A stretch of DNA of 64,000 nucleotides from Chionoecetes opilio. Taxonomy: Eukaryota; Arthropoda; Malacostraca; Decapoda; Majidae. The stretch's first letter is position 1; every line of letters starts with the position of its first letter. Below, piece by piece: positions 46,459 through 58,180 of the stretch. The position numbers and the translations under genes were made by a program. Below the pieces are notes generated by a model. That model ran no database searches. It had not been told where the DNA came from and saw only the letters and a list, made by a program, of their open reading frames with translations. The stretch spans positions 62,001 through 126,000 of the forward strand of contig JACEEZ010020031.1 of assembly GCA_016584305.1 (NCBI GenBank), written 5' to 3'.

Positions 46459-47016
46459 CTGTGGGAAACGTTCATCTGATTCAGTCAACTGTGATCATAT
46501 ATGCTTTTTTGTTCTTAATAATTATATTTTACATGTTTGTTTACGTTGCAAAGACTAATGTTTGCTCAGAGGGAATTAAACAGCCACTACAAAGCAGCAC
46601 AAGTGTCTGTGTCAAAAGGACATAAAAATTCACACTAAAAAAAAATCTATAAAAAAATCAACATCTTGAGTTTGCTTTCAAGTACAGTGTGTAAATGATT
46701 TATATAGAAAAATAATCATTGCCACACAAAAGTTTTCATTGAACAAGTGATGCTGAGACACGCTAGTATGAATCACAAGATTTTCTTTCCCTGTGAAAGG
46801 TGCTTTGGGTAAACTAGTATTCATTTCCAACTACTGATCTACACCATCAGTGTCCCAGTAGTCACACATCCCAGGCATCTCAATCCCATGATCCCGCATC
46901 CCAGAGTACCATCCAATGATTACCCAAATAATCATCCCACAATAAGCCACACACACCGCACACCGATGCATCATCATGTTGGCGGCCATGTTGATGATGC
47001 ATTCAGATCAGTCATA

Positions 47017-47190
47017 CCCGTCAGGCTGGCTCGGTTGGTAGAGCTGTGGGCACGCGTACAGCGTCCCTGCGTTCGGTCAGCGGTTCGAGCCCACCAAGTT
47101 CGTCCTGGCGTGGTGGCGCTTTGTATAGTCAATAACCTTGTCGTTGGTACTTGCAAAGTGTCTAGATAGGATCAAAGTATCTTATCTTAT
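47017..47190 (+). mobile_element. tRNA-derived SINE, copy 2
   Basis: CGTCAGGCTGGCTCGGTTGG (box A), GCGGTTCGAGCCC (box B), a body with GTCCTGGCGTGGTGGCGC, and a TATCTTATCTT tail. Matches 39534-39708 in reverse. Confidence 0.85.
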
Positions 47191-47302
47191 TCATATCAGT
47201 CCTGCTCTCTCACGTGTGCTGTTCTAAAGAGTATTTGGCCTTTTTTCCTTTTTTTTTTCTATACCCGTCTAGCAGCCAGCCCTTGAAAGACTTTGGCTTG
47301 CC

Positions 47303-47373
47303 AGGGTATTGATTGATTGATTTACTGCCAAAAAGGGGGGAAATGTGCCAGACATCAGAGGTCATATAGGCTT
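47303..47373. repeat. interspersed repeat with TGAT tract, copy 2
   Basis: TTGATTGATTGATT followed by TGCCAAAAAGGGGGGAAATG and CCAGACATCAGAGGTCAT. See 25288. Confidence 0.7.
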
Positions 47374-47379
47374 GCCAGG

Positions 47380-48628
47380 GTAGTTGGGTCCCCACTTTAT
47401 AGTCCAAGTAGTTGAAGAAAGGATCGAGCCACTTAAATGTCCAGGAAAGGCAAAGAAGGGAGTACAAACCATAGATTTGGCAAAAAACTGAGGAAGTTTT
47501 GGAGTAGAGAAGAAACAGATTGTTCAAAGGATCAATGATGACTTCAAAAGCTGAGATAATCAGGTGAAGGAAGAGTGAAAACATTTAGAAAACATCAGTA
47601 ACATTAACCTATAACAGGAAGTAAACAAATAAAAGTATAAAGCATAAAAGTATACAATCATCTTCTCTTCTTTGATTTTCTCTAGCATGATTATTGGAAG
47701 GGCTATTCGCTCTCATAAATGATCAAGCAACAACTCTAAACATGCATATATGAAAATGGACGACAAAATGAAGGTAAAATGGAATGAAGTGTACAAAACA
47801 GGTGTAGGCTTTTTAATAATTGAACAATAAAAAAGGTGATGAGCTATCCACAGAGGATCAGAAATAGTGGTGTTGATAACTGGCTCAAGACTGTCCGAGA
47901 GTTCACTCACTCTCTGCCACAAAACAAAACTCTCCCACACTGATAGTTCTGATTTCCACCTGAACACTTTCAGTAGAATAATGATTTCACTATCACTATT
48001 TTTTTCCCTACTCAAGTCTCTAAATTTCTTGTAGCAACCACAGTAGAATCAAGTCATGTATGTGCTTCAGTGAGGTTCAGGTTGCCAACTAAAGGGAGTT
48101 CATTGGCAGAGAACATGGTGTCATTACCACATTTAATGCCTCACAGGACAAGCTTTGAATCATAAACAGCCTTAGAAAAGAAAGCTTGTTGTATTTAAGT
48201 CTTCATCACGATGGCAGACTAAGAAGTATTGACAATAAATAATATTGGAATGATACAAATTTTTCAAGAATCTTTTAGCAAGAAACATTGCTGTAGTAAA
48301 TATTTTTAAATATTAATATTTTTAAATATTTTTAAAATAAATTATTTTAACTTTCAATAAATATGTAATACCTTTGTGCCATAGAAGCAATGAGTCCAAC
48401 AACATGGTAGGAGGCACACAAATAAGATGAAGCTTCGTCTTTGAACAAGAATCACATCACAGGATAGCGAGCTGCAACTGTAATACACGAATGTTTTCAA
48501 TAATGACCAACAGATCTTCTCAATATTTTCTCCCTCTCTCACCGCCCGAGGCCATCAGTTCCCGGCATCCTTGTAGCCCGTCACACATTTCACGTCGTTC
48601 AACGATTACGTCAAAAGACCACCGCCAC
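47380..48628. other. intron sequence between zinc-finger exons
   Basis: AT-rich, no exon or element recognised. Confidence 0.5.
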
Positions 48629-49000
48629 TCAAGCCGCCGAGGTGTGAGTTCTCTCATGAGCAAGGAGTCTGTCCTTCCTGTTGGAGCGAAAGGAACAGTA
48701 GGGACAAGAGAAACGTTTCTCTCCCGAGTGGATCCTCATGTGCTTCGTTAAGTTTGACTTGTCGCTGGTCTGGTACGAACACACGGGGCACCAGAACGGC
48801 TTCTCTCCGGTGTGTGTGCGGTAATGTTTTGTAAAGTATGAGGGCTTAGAGCAGGTGTAGCTGCACTCCGGGCACTGGTACCACTGATCCACCCTGACGA
48901 ACTGAGGCTCCGGGCACGGATCCAGTATGACGGATGGACTCTTCTGAAAGCTTGTGGCTCCTACCTTGTCCGCTATCTGAGTGTCATAACTCTGCCACAC
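48629..49000 (-). CDS. C2H2 zinc-finger terminal exon 7 (three fingers)
   Basis: Acceptor CCCCTACAG, 123 codons and a stop, starting VWQSYDTQIADKVGATSFQK. Fingers: CPEC (K,S,Y,K), CPVC (D,S,N,K), CPYC (R,D,R,A). Linkers TGEKP and SGEKR. It ends HERTHTSAA. Confidence 0.92.
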   Translation of the reverse strand: MWQSYDTQIADKVGATSFQKSPSVILDPCPEPQFVRVDQWYQCPECSYTCSKPSYFTKHYRTHTGEKPFWCPVCSYQTSDKSNLTKHMRIHSGEKRFSCPYCSFRSNRKDRLLAHERTHTSAA

Positions 49001-49539
49001 CTGTAGGGGAGGTGTGGGCCATTCAGTCAGGACTACTCTACATTGACTTAAACTAATCATATACATATTTGAACAGGTAGCATTTTGCTAATATTCTTTC
49101 GTGCTTCCTAATTGAGAAATCACTGAAAAAAAATTATATTCACTATACAGGAAACTTGTTTCAAATGGTCAAAAGGAAAAAAATGCTATGCATTTTAACT
49201 TTGAATTACAATTCTCACCGTGAATATATGGTTGGAACGTACACAAATCAATAGATCGAAAGGAGTGTAAAAAATACAATGATAAAATCTCGTCATTAAA
49301 TTTATATTGTTCTTGATCTTTTCTTTCTTTGAATTTTGCTGCTTTTGTGAGGGAACAAATGAGGCAGAGCAGCACAGCAGTGTGGTCAGAGCCAACACTG
49401 TGTTGCCAGGCTGTCCCTTGAGGGAACACACAGGTGAGGATGACCACCACCTCACGGCTCCCACACACACTGCCGCGTACACGCTGGGAGGTGGACTGTA
49501 AGCCACTCATCTTTAACTTGCCCTTGCCTTATTTGAAAT

Positions 49540-49800
49540 CTATGGTACTTGCTTCATATGGCTTCGTAGATGTTTATGCAAATTGGATTTGTCACTTGTG
49601 TGATATGGACATTGGTGACACGAGAATGGCTTCTCTCCTGTGTGGGTACGATAATGCCTTTCAAAGTGAGAAAGTTTTGTACAAATATAGGTACAACAAG
49701 GGCAATGGAACATTTTCTTCTTTGTGGTGTGAGGCATGATCTTGGCAATGTCCCGGGCTCCTACCTTGTCAGCCACACTACTGTCATAATCCAGCCACAC
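49540..49800 (-). CDS. C2H2 zinc-finger terminal exon 6 (two fingers)
   Basis: Acceptor TCAACAG, 86 codons and a stop, starting VWLDYDSSVADKVGARDIAK. Fingers: CPCC (K,S,H,R) and CHQC (D,S,N,K). It ends HLRSHMKQVP. It looks like exon 7 without its third finger and lies only 540 bp from it. Confidence 0.9.
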   Translation of the reverse strand: MWLDYDSSVADKVGARDIAKIMPHTTKKKMFHCPCCTYICTKLSHFERHYRTHTGEKPFSCHQCPYHTSDKSNLHKHLRSHMKQVP

Positions 49801-50189
49801 CTGTTGAAAAATTTTGGGTCTCACTAAATTTATCGCAATTAAAATCCTACCTGATATAATTAATCAAGGATTTCTATTCATTTAGAAAATCAGCTTGTCT
49901 TCTACTGTTGCAGTCAGAAGTCTCAAGACTTTTACAATGTTCCATAATAACACTCAGCAATCCTCTTAGAGAAGTTAGCCTTAAAAGTTTAAAAACACCA
50001 ATAATTCATTCATGAATGAAGCATCAGCTTTCTACATGAAAGACGGCTGTTTTGTGGACTATGTATTGTTAATATTCTCTTTCAGAAAGATACAACATGC
50101 CACCTCAGGCAATAATTACATTGGGAACTGCTCATTATGACCTCCACTATTGAATGCTCGGAGCTAACTGTGTTGTCGTGATGAACCTA

Positions 50190-50193
<4 letters not shown>

Positions 50194-50267
<74 letters not shown>
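50194..50267. repeat. (AT)n microsatellite
   Basis: About 37 AT units. Confidence 0.97.
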
Positions 50268-50269
<2 letters not shown>

Positions 50270-51387
50270 GAAAAATATATATATTTTGGTACACAGATGC
50301 ATGACAAGACTGTTGAAGTGGCAGTCATGTGTAAATTTCAGTAAATCTTTCAGATGATAAAATATTGCTCTGAATAAACGAATAAGTTAAAAACAAGTGC
50401 AGTGATTTATTTCTTTTCAAATATACATTTTTTTTTTAAATACAAGACCCTTTCATGGCCATTCACTAAAAAATCTGAACTTTCAAGGAAATATTACAGG
50501 AAATACAGCACAAAATGAGCCATGAGGAATAGAATACCAGACCAATACTGCTGAGGTGCCATGGAGAGCGTCGGGTGTGAGGCAGCAAAACGTGTGCGTA
50601 CACTATGTACTTTAAAACAAAATCATCCATTTTCTTTACCCATAAATCCCATAATGATGAACACAAGTGTGACATGTTGTACATTGTTTCTGAGGTGATG
50701 GGGTTCATTCACAAGGAATGTCAAAAATTTCATGCTGATATATGAACAAAGCAATACAGTCTTTTCAATTTGTAATTCATGACCTTACTCTTCCCGTCAT
50801 GCCTCATCAGGAGGTCCTCACTGTCCACATTTTCTAGTTCCCTTCAGTAATGCTTTGAACATGGTGTCGTCAGATCTGTGTCGCTGCCACACCGTTTTTA
50901 ATGTTGCATTACAAAGCCTATCTCTGGGGTGCCGTGATGACAACTGATGTCCTGGTCTGCTCCTTAATTCTTCTTTCTTGGAAGCATTTCTCATCAGAGT
51001 TTGTAAACTGATGGTCATTTCTTTGTGCCTTTCATATAACTAACACTTTCAGAAGTATCAAATCACTACAGTAACAGAAAGTCTGTCAACTTTTTCTGTT
51101 GTCAATGTTCATATTTCTTGGTGCACCAACAGTGCTGTTTCATACTTATCTTTGCTATTTTCTCATCAGCATCTGGCTCACAACATAAACACTGGTTTCT
51201 TCACCGCTCCTTTGATTTACGACAAATCATTTTGTCTTACAAAGATAAGTCTTTGGGAAGCTCATCACACTTTGGGTCTTTGGAAACGGTTTCACACCAG
51301 TTTGTTTAAAATAATGATTGCACATTAAAATGCTTATGGCACATTATATGCGAGTGAATCCAGGACTTACTATTCACACAAATTAGT
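50270..51387. other. intron sequence between zinc-finger exons
   Basis: No exon or repeat recognised. Confidence 0.5.
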
Positions 51388-51723
51388 TCAGTGGTGTGTG
51401 TGCAGGTGAGCCTTTACGTTTCTCCTGCGCAGGGCGCGGTAAGGACACAGCGGACACGAGAACGGTTTCTCTCCCGTGTGGATGCGCAGGTGCTGGTTAA
51501 GGTTAGACTTATCCCCGGTCTGATACGAGCAATGAGGACACGAGAACGGCTTCACTCCCGTGTGTGTCCGACAGTGCTTTACAAGATCGCAACGATTGAC
51601 AGTGTTGTAATTACACTGTGAACACTGATACAGTCTTGACAACTTTCTGCTGCAGGGGAGGCCGTCCTGCACAGCCCCCGGTCCTCCACGGCCTGCCATG
51701 TCACTGGCATTATTCAGGAACAC
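51388..51723 (-). CDS. C2H2 zinc-finger terminal exon 5 (three fingers)
   Basis: Acceptor TTTCCTGCAG, 111 codons and a stop, starting VFLNNASDMAGRGGPGAVQD. Fingers: CSQC (N,C,D,K), CPHC (D,S,N,Q), CPLC (R,R,N,A). Linkers TGVKP and TGEKP. It ends HLHTHH. Confidence 0.92.
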   Translation of the reverse strand: MFLNNASDMAGRGGPGAVQDGLPCSRKLSRLYQCSQCNYNTVNRCDLVKHCRTHTGVKPFSCPHCSYQTGDKSNLNQHLRIHTGEKPFSCPLCPYRALRRRNVKAHLHTHH

Positions 51724-52529
51724 CTGCAGGAAATGTGGGTCTTAATTGTAATAGAAAAAAAAGTGTAACTTTCCAATGGAATGGATGGAAGAGGAAGAAA
51801 TGCATAGCTACTTTTCTTTTCTTAACCGGAATGATTATATTGCCATGTTTTCCCTTCAAGATAACATGTACATTGTACACAGCTAGAGAGGTTTTTTTAC
51901 AATGCTCGACTGTGCTATTACAGTGATAATTTTCTTTTTAAGAATTGAAAATGTATGTAACAAGAAATATTTTCACTGTTACTTTGTGCATCAGGAACCA
52001 TTTCCCCATTTTTTTATTAAATGTATGTACACCAGATTTGATGATCTGACGAACACACAAAAATTTCTTCAATATACACCCTTCCGTGACCTCAGCACAC
52101 ACAGTGTCCCCACCCGGTGCAGCATTCCCGCCATGCAACACCAAGGATAACACTGTAATAACATCCATGCCCATTGTGAAAGCACTCTTGTACCTTGCAA
52201 CTGTGAAAGTAAAAGGTCCCTCAAAACTCAATAAAACCAGAAGCCAGAAATGCTCTGATGATTTGCCAGGAAGATTACTATAAAAAATAGAAGGCAGCAA
52301 GGAAATCGTTAAGGTAGTGGCAACGTATTCTTTCGATGGCCAGATGTAAGTCACATCATGCAAACAGCACTGTACATTGCATGAATATACACCCGCGTCA
52401 TGCTAACGCGGATTGACGAGGTAAAAACACGACTTAACGTGGTCCTGACTTTTATGGTAATGCGGGGATACGAGGCCTGATTCCTGGTGTGGTGTGGCGC
52501 GATTTTTTTTAAATCTAAAAAATTGTTGC

Positions 52530-52715
52530 GTCAGCCCACGTCAGTTACCCTGGACAAGTGTCGTGGCCATGACGTGGATCTGTCTTTGTCTGACGTGGCT
52601 GACGAGGCATTAATGTCGCTGACGTGGTGATCAGGCTGACGTAACTTGGCGCAAAAAAATGCCCGCATCAGCCAGTGTCAGACAATTTTATCTAAACGTG
52701 GGTTGACGTGGAACC
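52530..52715. repeat. TGACGTGG-rich segment
   Basis: TGACGTGG occurs at about 52573, 52600, 52623 and 52703, with a reverse CCCACGTCAG at about 52537 and related GACGAGG/GACGTAAC variants. The motif resembles the ATF6/XBP1 core, but degenerate repetition is the simpler reading. Confidence 0.4.
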
Positions 52716-53443
52716 GTAACCTAATAGTGGGACCCGGGTTTTCAGCATTTCAGCCAAGACTAGCATGCCTGCAGTGTTCATCACACGGACACACAAATAG
52801 TTAATTTTCCTGAATAGTATCCCAAAGTTTTTATATTGTACTAAGTGGTAAATTTCCTGATGTGTTTTGCTTTGTGTGCTTGTGAAGTGATTGTTCACCT
52901 TATAATCTTATGAGCCTGGGCTTGGTATATTGCTTTATACTATATTCATAAATATTGTTGCATTTCACAACCTCGATCTCTATACATGCATTGGGAACAT
53001 AGCCAACCACAGCTGCACCCAAAGGGAACATCAATTCAATAAACTGACAGCTAATCCATTCCCAAGCATCCACAGCTTTCAGAAAATCAACATAAACAAA
53101 AAGCTTTGAAAATTAGTAAAGAATAGAAGAAAAAAATCTTCTAAGCACAAGAGTTTGGCCATAAGCAGGGATCCTGTAATGAGCCAGTGTAATGATCACC
53201 ATGACCTCCTCATAGCTCTTTCCATGTTACCTTGGGTCACATAACATAAGAAAGTATCTTGCAGTGTCTTCAAAACAAGGCGGCAGACAGCGCAATCACC
53301 GGTCTACTTGCAAACTTGTGCCGTCTACTCCCCCCCCCCCCCCCCCAAAGTCCTTGCCTCCATCAAGGTTTTAATTGAATTTGTGTGTCAGGTTGAATTT
53401 GACCCTGAAAAACAGCCAGAATGCATATTTTAACACCTTCAAA

Positions 53444-53488
53444 GGCGTGGGCTTCCGGGGGCTGCCTAGGCCCCCGGAAGCCCACGCC
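53444..53488. repeat. 19-bp perfect GC-rich hairpin
   Basis: Arms 53444-53462 and 53470-53488 (GGCGTGGGCTTCCGGGGGC and its complement) around loop TGCCTAG. Followed by further GC-rich short palindromes up to about 53540. No flanking direct repeat is seen. Confidence 0.8.
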
Positions 53489-54786
53489 TACCCCCGAGCC
53501 CCGACCCTCGGCCTATCAAGCAGCGCCTCGCTTCGCTCGGCTTTCAATCAATCTCCACCTCCTACTTTCTTCATTCCAACTCCTACTTTAAAAGAAAATG
53601 AAAACACTGTATCTTGGCATTTATGCATAATCACGCCCCCAAATGGATCTAAACAATCTTTCAGCACTGCAGAGTATACTTCCTGTAGTTCACATCTGTG
53701 AAGGTTTTAGTGTGCGGTCAGCCCCAGATCACTCACAGGGTCATTGTGAGATCAGTCGCCTCTCAACCATACGTCCACGTGCGTTTTGTTGGCAGACTGA
53801 GCCTCATAACGGCCTTTTATTAAGCTCAGGTATCTAGTTTATATGTAAATAATATCTGCAGTTTGTATGTACATGTTGCTACAATTTTTAGCATTCCTCT
53901 ATTGGTAAGGAAGCAAGAATGGCACTACAATAAGTTTGAAAAACAGACTTTGGTCTTACATTACCAAATATCGTACATAGTGTTAGAGATTTTTTGTGGT
54001 TTTAGGAAAATTTTGTGATGCTATGTGATGTTGCATGATTGTATGCAGCAATGGGAGATTAAATGTGGATATAAGAGATTGTATGTTGTGTTAAGGAATT
54101 TTACATGGTGATAGACTAAGTAACGATGGGAGATTTTATGTGGTATTAGTGGATCTTATGTGGCGATAAGAGAATTTATGAGGTGTTAGCAGATTTTACG
54201 TACCAGTAGGGGACATTACATTGGAAGTTCCAAAGGAGGTGAAGGCCCCCCACCCAGTAAGCAGGTTAGATCAATGTCAGGTTCAGAGAGATTTAGCTTA
54301 AAATGCCCATCAAAAAAAAAAATAATAATACCAAGCCATCAAGCAGTGCCTCCACCTGTGCTGGTTAGCTGACACTTTGCTGCCCATTGGAAATCCCACA
54401 ACCCTAAAAATGTATTCCAAATGTATCTCTAATTGAGAGGTGTACTTAATGACTGTTGACGATAGTTATTTCAGGTTGGAAATGCTGCAATAATGTGATT
54501 CATTAAAAAGAACCATTGTGCATCATTTCATAGTAATACAAACTTTAACCATCTAGTACTTTGTTATGGCATTTATTTCATATCAATTGGTACTTTCCAT
54601 ACATCGGGACATAATATAAATCTCCCAATTAATTATATACTCTTAAATTTGTGAAAAGGTTGATTAAAATAGAATGGAAACTAATGTTAACAAATTTGTC
54701 ATCCTACAGAATCCATCTGAGGGCCGGCTTGACAACAGGGCAGCAGACGTCCACTCTGCAACACACCATTACGATCGTCCATAAGG

Positions 54787-55164
54787 TCAGTCTACGTCTT
54801 TTCTATTCGGGGAGAGTGGAGACACGACATAAAGCCTGTCGTGCGTCCGTACGTGCTTCTTCAGGTCACTGCTGTTAGCCGAACGGTACAAACAGACAGA
54901 ACAGGAAAACGGCTTCTCTCCGGTGTGAACGCGGAAATGCTTTCTCAAATCTCGTCTGGTGGTAGACTGGTAGGAACAACTAGAGCAGCTGAAGGGTTTT
55001 TCCCCCGTGTGGGTTCTGTAATGTTCCCGTAAGTGTGAGTGACTGTTAGTGGTGTAGAGGCAGCAAGGGCACTGATGCTTCTTCTTTGCCGTGCCGTGTC
55101 CCTCCCCGGCCCCGGCCCCGGCGCCTCCCAACACACGCCTGGGGGGGTGAGTGGCCCGCCCCAC
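54787..55164 (-). CDS. C2H2 zinc-finger terminal exon 4 (three fingers)
   Basis: Acceptor CCCCTACAG, 125 codons and a stop, starting VGRATHPPRRVLGGAGAGAG. Fingers: CPCC (S,S,H,E), CSSC (T,R,D,K), CSVC (N,S,D,K), linkers TGEKP. A longer tail than the others follows the last finger (HDRLYVVSPLSPNRKDVD). Confidence 0.9.
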   Translation of the reverse strand: MGRATHPPRRVLGGAGAGAGEGHGTAKKKHQCPCCLYTTNSHSHLREHYRTHTGEKPFSCSSCSYQSTTRRDLRKHFRVHTGEKPFSCSVCLYRSANSSDLKKHVRTHDRLYVVSPLSPNRKDVD

Positions 55165-55548
55165 CTGTAGGGGAGGCACAGCTCATTCATCTTCTACATA
55201 CTGCTCACAATCATCTTCAACTGTATACAGTACTATACAATTATTGGTAGAAGTTACCAAGGTGCATATTGCAAGGTTAAGTACTGAGTTCAGATAAAAC
55301 AATTCTACTGACTAATTAGGTGCTGTTACATCCACTGTAAAAACCCGGCATCAAATATAGATGAGTTAAAGCTGCAACTTTCGTGGTTTATCTAGTGTGC
55401 ATAATTTTGTATTTTCTATAAATTCTGGCACCAGAGTTTATAGGGAATAGATAACTTTAAAAATTTGTAAAAAAATAAATATAAGTTTTTCAAGGGATCA
55501 TTTTAAATATTTAGGATAAGTACCTTTTTTTTCTTTCTTTCTTATTTT

Positions 55549-55585
<37 letters not shown>

Positions 55586-56518
55586 ATGAGCTGCTATGTG
55601 TTTTAAGCCACCCCATACATTTAGGAGAATGTCTTATGTATGGAAAAAATAAGTTTTGTTAGCTTAGAGGTCTTCCTTTCCTGCGTGCAGCTCATTCTCC
55701 ATGACAATAATGGCTCAAGGAAGCATGTCAAATGTCAATCAGTTTAGGCTATTTCAGCTTTTCCAATTCTTATTCCTTCCCTCTTTTTCTCTGCCCACTG
55801 TCCCTCCCAACAACCCACAACAGGCTCTGTTTCTAATGTCTGGCCTCCAACACTTTCATTTAGGGAGTCTAGACAGTAAGTATTTTCTTAACTGTTATAC
55901 ACATGATGTGAGGCTGATAAAAAAGTTTTATGCGAAATCTGCTCTTGTAATATATTTGCTTAAGAACTGTATACAAATAATTCCATACTGCGTGATTTAC
56001 AGCTTTGGGAGCTTCATAAAACACAGATGTTAGCTACCAATGTATTACTACTACACACACAAGCAGTCACTACAATTTACCTCGATACAAAAATATGCTA
56101 ATGCTATAGCTAGAAAATGGGCCTTAATGTATCCGTGCTAGAGCTAGGCTACGACAATACCTACGAGATTGAGTGACACTACACTACACCAACACATCAA
56201 GGGCAGCTCTTAAGTGTTAATGCCTTCACAACAAACACCTTTTGTGAATGCAGGATGGTTGTTACATATTTGGAAAATTAAGTAATAATTCAAAACACAA
56301 TGACTTTAATAACAAAATAAATCCTTGGCACATAACGTTTTGTGCAGTAAACAAAAGGTGAAGTGACTGAAGTAGCTACTTCAGTCAGCTAATTATGTAA
56401 GCTTAATAAAAGGTCACTAACAGCTTAAATTCTTAATTTGGCCATCAATGAAGGTGGAAGAGAGAATATCTAACTCATGTTTCTGAAGTGATATTCTTGT
56501 CTTGACTCTTTGGGTGAA
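55165..56518. other. intron sequence between zinc-finger exons
   Basis: AT-rich, with a GT tract at 55551-55581. No exon recognised. Confidence 0.5.
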
Positions 56519-56905
56519 TTAGGGCCCGTGTTTCAGCATGTGACACACCAAAGCATTCTTCTGAGAGGAACGGTAGGAGCATTTTGAACACGTGTAGGGC
56601 TTCTCGCCCGTGTGTATGCGAATGTGAATTTGTAAGCTGTCCTTCCTGGCTGCACGGAATGGACAGTAAGGACAATTAAATGGTTTTTCTCCTGTGTGGG
56701 TTCGAATGTGTAATTTGAGATTATCCTTCGAGGCAGCGCCATAAGAACAAAAAGGACAGTTGAATGGTTTCTCTCCAGTGTGAGTACGAATGTGCTTAGT
56801 AATGTGGTCTTTCCTGACAGCGGAATATTTACAGAAGGGGCACTGATGCAGCTTGCCGACCGCTCCTCTCCGGCTTTTCCGCGTGTCACCACTGATCAGT
56901 CCCAC
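56519..56905 (-). CDS. C2H2 zinc-finger terminal exon 3 (four fingers)
   Basis: Acceptor TCCCAACAG, 128 codons and a stop, starting VGLISGDTRKSRRGAVGKLH. Fingers: CPFC (R,D,H,K), CPFC (S,D,N,L), CPYC (R,D,S,I), CSKC (Q,N,A,C), linkers TGEKP. It ends HMLKHGP. Its first finger shares its contact residues with exons 2 and 1. Confidence 0.92.
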   Translation of the reverse strand: MGLISGDTRKSRRGAVGKLHQCPFCKYSAVRKDHITKHIRTHTGEKPFNCPFCSYGAASKDNLKLHIRTHTGEKPFNCPYCPFRAARKDSLQIHIRIHTGEKPYTCSKCSYRSSQKNALVCHMLKHGP

Positions 56906-57570
56906 CTGTTGGGAATTTCCTAGCTTAGTTACAAGGGTCAGTCATAGGTTGCTTTATCAACTTAGAAACAAGGTATATAAAGATTTATAATGAAGATCAT
57001 GCTTTCATGACTAGAAGAATGACTGATCTCTGAGTAATTCACCGAAATAAAGAGGATTTCACAGACCAAACAGCTGCACTGTCATGAGAATATCCTTTGA
57101 AATAAGTGACTTTTCTTGTACTGAAACATTTACACATTCTACAAACACTAAAATAATTGTTCCAAACATTCTTACAACTATGATTTTACAGCTCATGAAG
57201 CTGAGTAAGAGAAGAGCAAGAAGTGTCTTACAGAACACATGAGTTACACAGCAATGCCTTAAAACTAATTGTTTGACACATGTACATACTTTCTAAAGTT
57301 GTATTCATACTGACCATAGCAAGTTATTCTAAAACTACAGCTGTATTACAATGATTTATCAAAACATTTCTACATATTAATGCCCAGGGAGCGTCGGCCC
57401 TGGGTGCGCTGAGCCGCAGCCACACAGCCGAGACGGAATGCTGACGCAGCAGCCAAGGTGAAGTGATGCTTTATTCAGTAGATTTGTTACACCACTTCCT
57501 GATGATTCAACATTCTCCAAAGTAACTCATACTAGCTTAAAAACAGTCTGATACAAATGCCATAACACTG
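56906..57570. other. intron sequence between zinc-finger exons
   Basis: No exon or repeat recognised. Confidence 0.5.
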
Positions 57571-57571
57571 C

Positions 57572-58180
57572 TAAGGTGTGTTTGTGTGTGTGTATTCACC
57601 TAGTTCAGCGGTTCTTAACCTGGGGGGCGGGGGAAATTACCAAGGGGGGCGTGAGCCAAGAGAAAAAGGAAGAACTATCAAGTATTTTATTAAACATGAT
57701 CTTAACTAAATCTGCTGGGTATAATGCAAGGTATTTATGAATAATTATGTGCACAATGTGCTTCAAACACGCATTTTTTTCAATATTTCTTTCTAATTCA
57801 GGATTATTTTGAAATATCTTGGTCGAAGTGGGGGGGGGGGGGCATGGAGGCCAGGACCAACTACTAAAGGGGGAAAGGGGGCGTGGTGGTAAAAAGGCTA
57901 AGAAGCACTGACCTAGTTGTATCACACAGGGCCTGACCTATACTTGTGTGGTCCTGTCTCCGCATCTGTATCTATCCAATTTTCCTTAAATTGAAGTACA
58001 CCTCTTCCCACAATCACCTTATCATTTAGTCCATGTCAGGTATCTATATACTGCTGTGGTGAAAGGGGAGATATTCAATCTTCCTTTCTGCATTTTTTCC
58101 TTGTTACCCTCAAACATCCAGCCTCTTTTCCTTATATTAATAACAGGTCTTTTCTGTCCACCTCCTCAATCATTTATCAA
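57572..58180. repeat. GT-anchored interspersed repeat, copy 1 (split by a hAT MITE)
   Basis: GTGTGTGTATTCACCTAGTT, then (after the MITE) CACAGGGCCTGACC, GTGGTCCTGTCTCC and TCTGTATCTATC. The same order occurs at 62218-62580 next to a longer GT tract. Probably a LINE or other retroelement 3' end, class not settled. Confidence 0.6.
57606..57910. mobile_element. hAT-like MITE
   Basis: Ends CAGCGGTTCTTAACC and GGCTAAGAAGCACTG, with exact 8-bp duplication ACCTAGTT (57598-57605 and 57911-57918). 305 bp, non-coding. Confidence 0.9.

Larger units (their letters stand above)
51724..54786. other. 3-kb intron region between zinc-finger exons
   Basis: Holds the TGACGTGG-rich stretch (52530-52715), a C-homopolymer (53331-53346) and the GC hairpin at 53444. 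The zone 53990-54240 repeats a TTTTATGTGGTATTAG-like phrase (GATTTTATGTGG, GATCTTATGTGG, GAATTTATGAGG). No exon found. Confidence 0.5.

Noticed and set aside
52573..52710. ATF6/XBP1 response element cluster (TGACGTGG)
   Set aside because: Degenerate local repetition of GACGTGG explains the cluster, and it lies deep in an intron of the array, so a regulatory role is not claimed.
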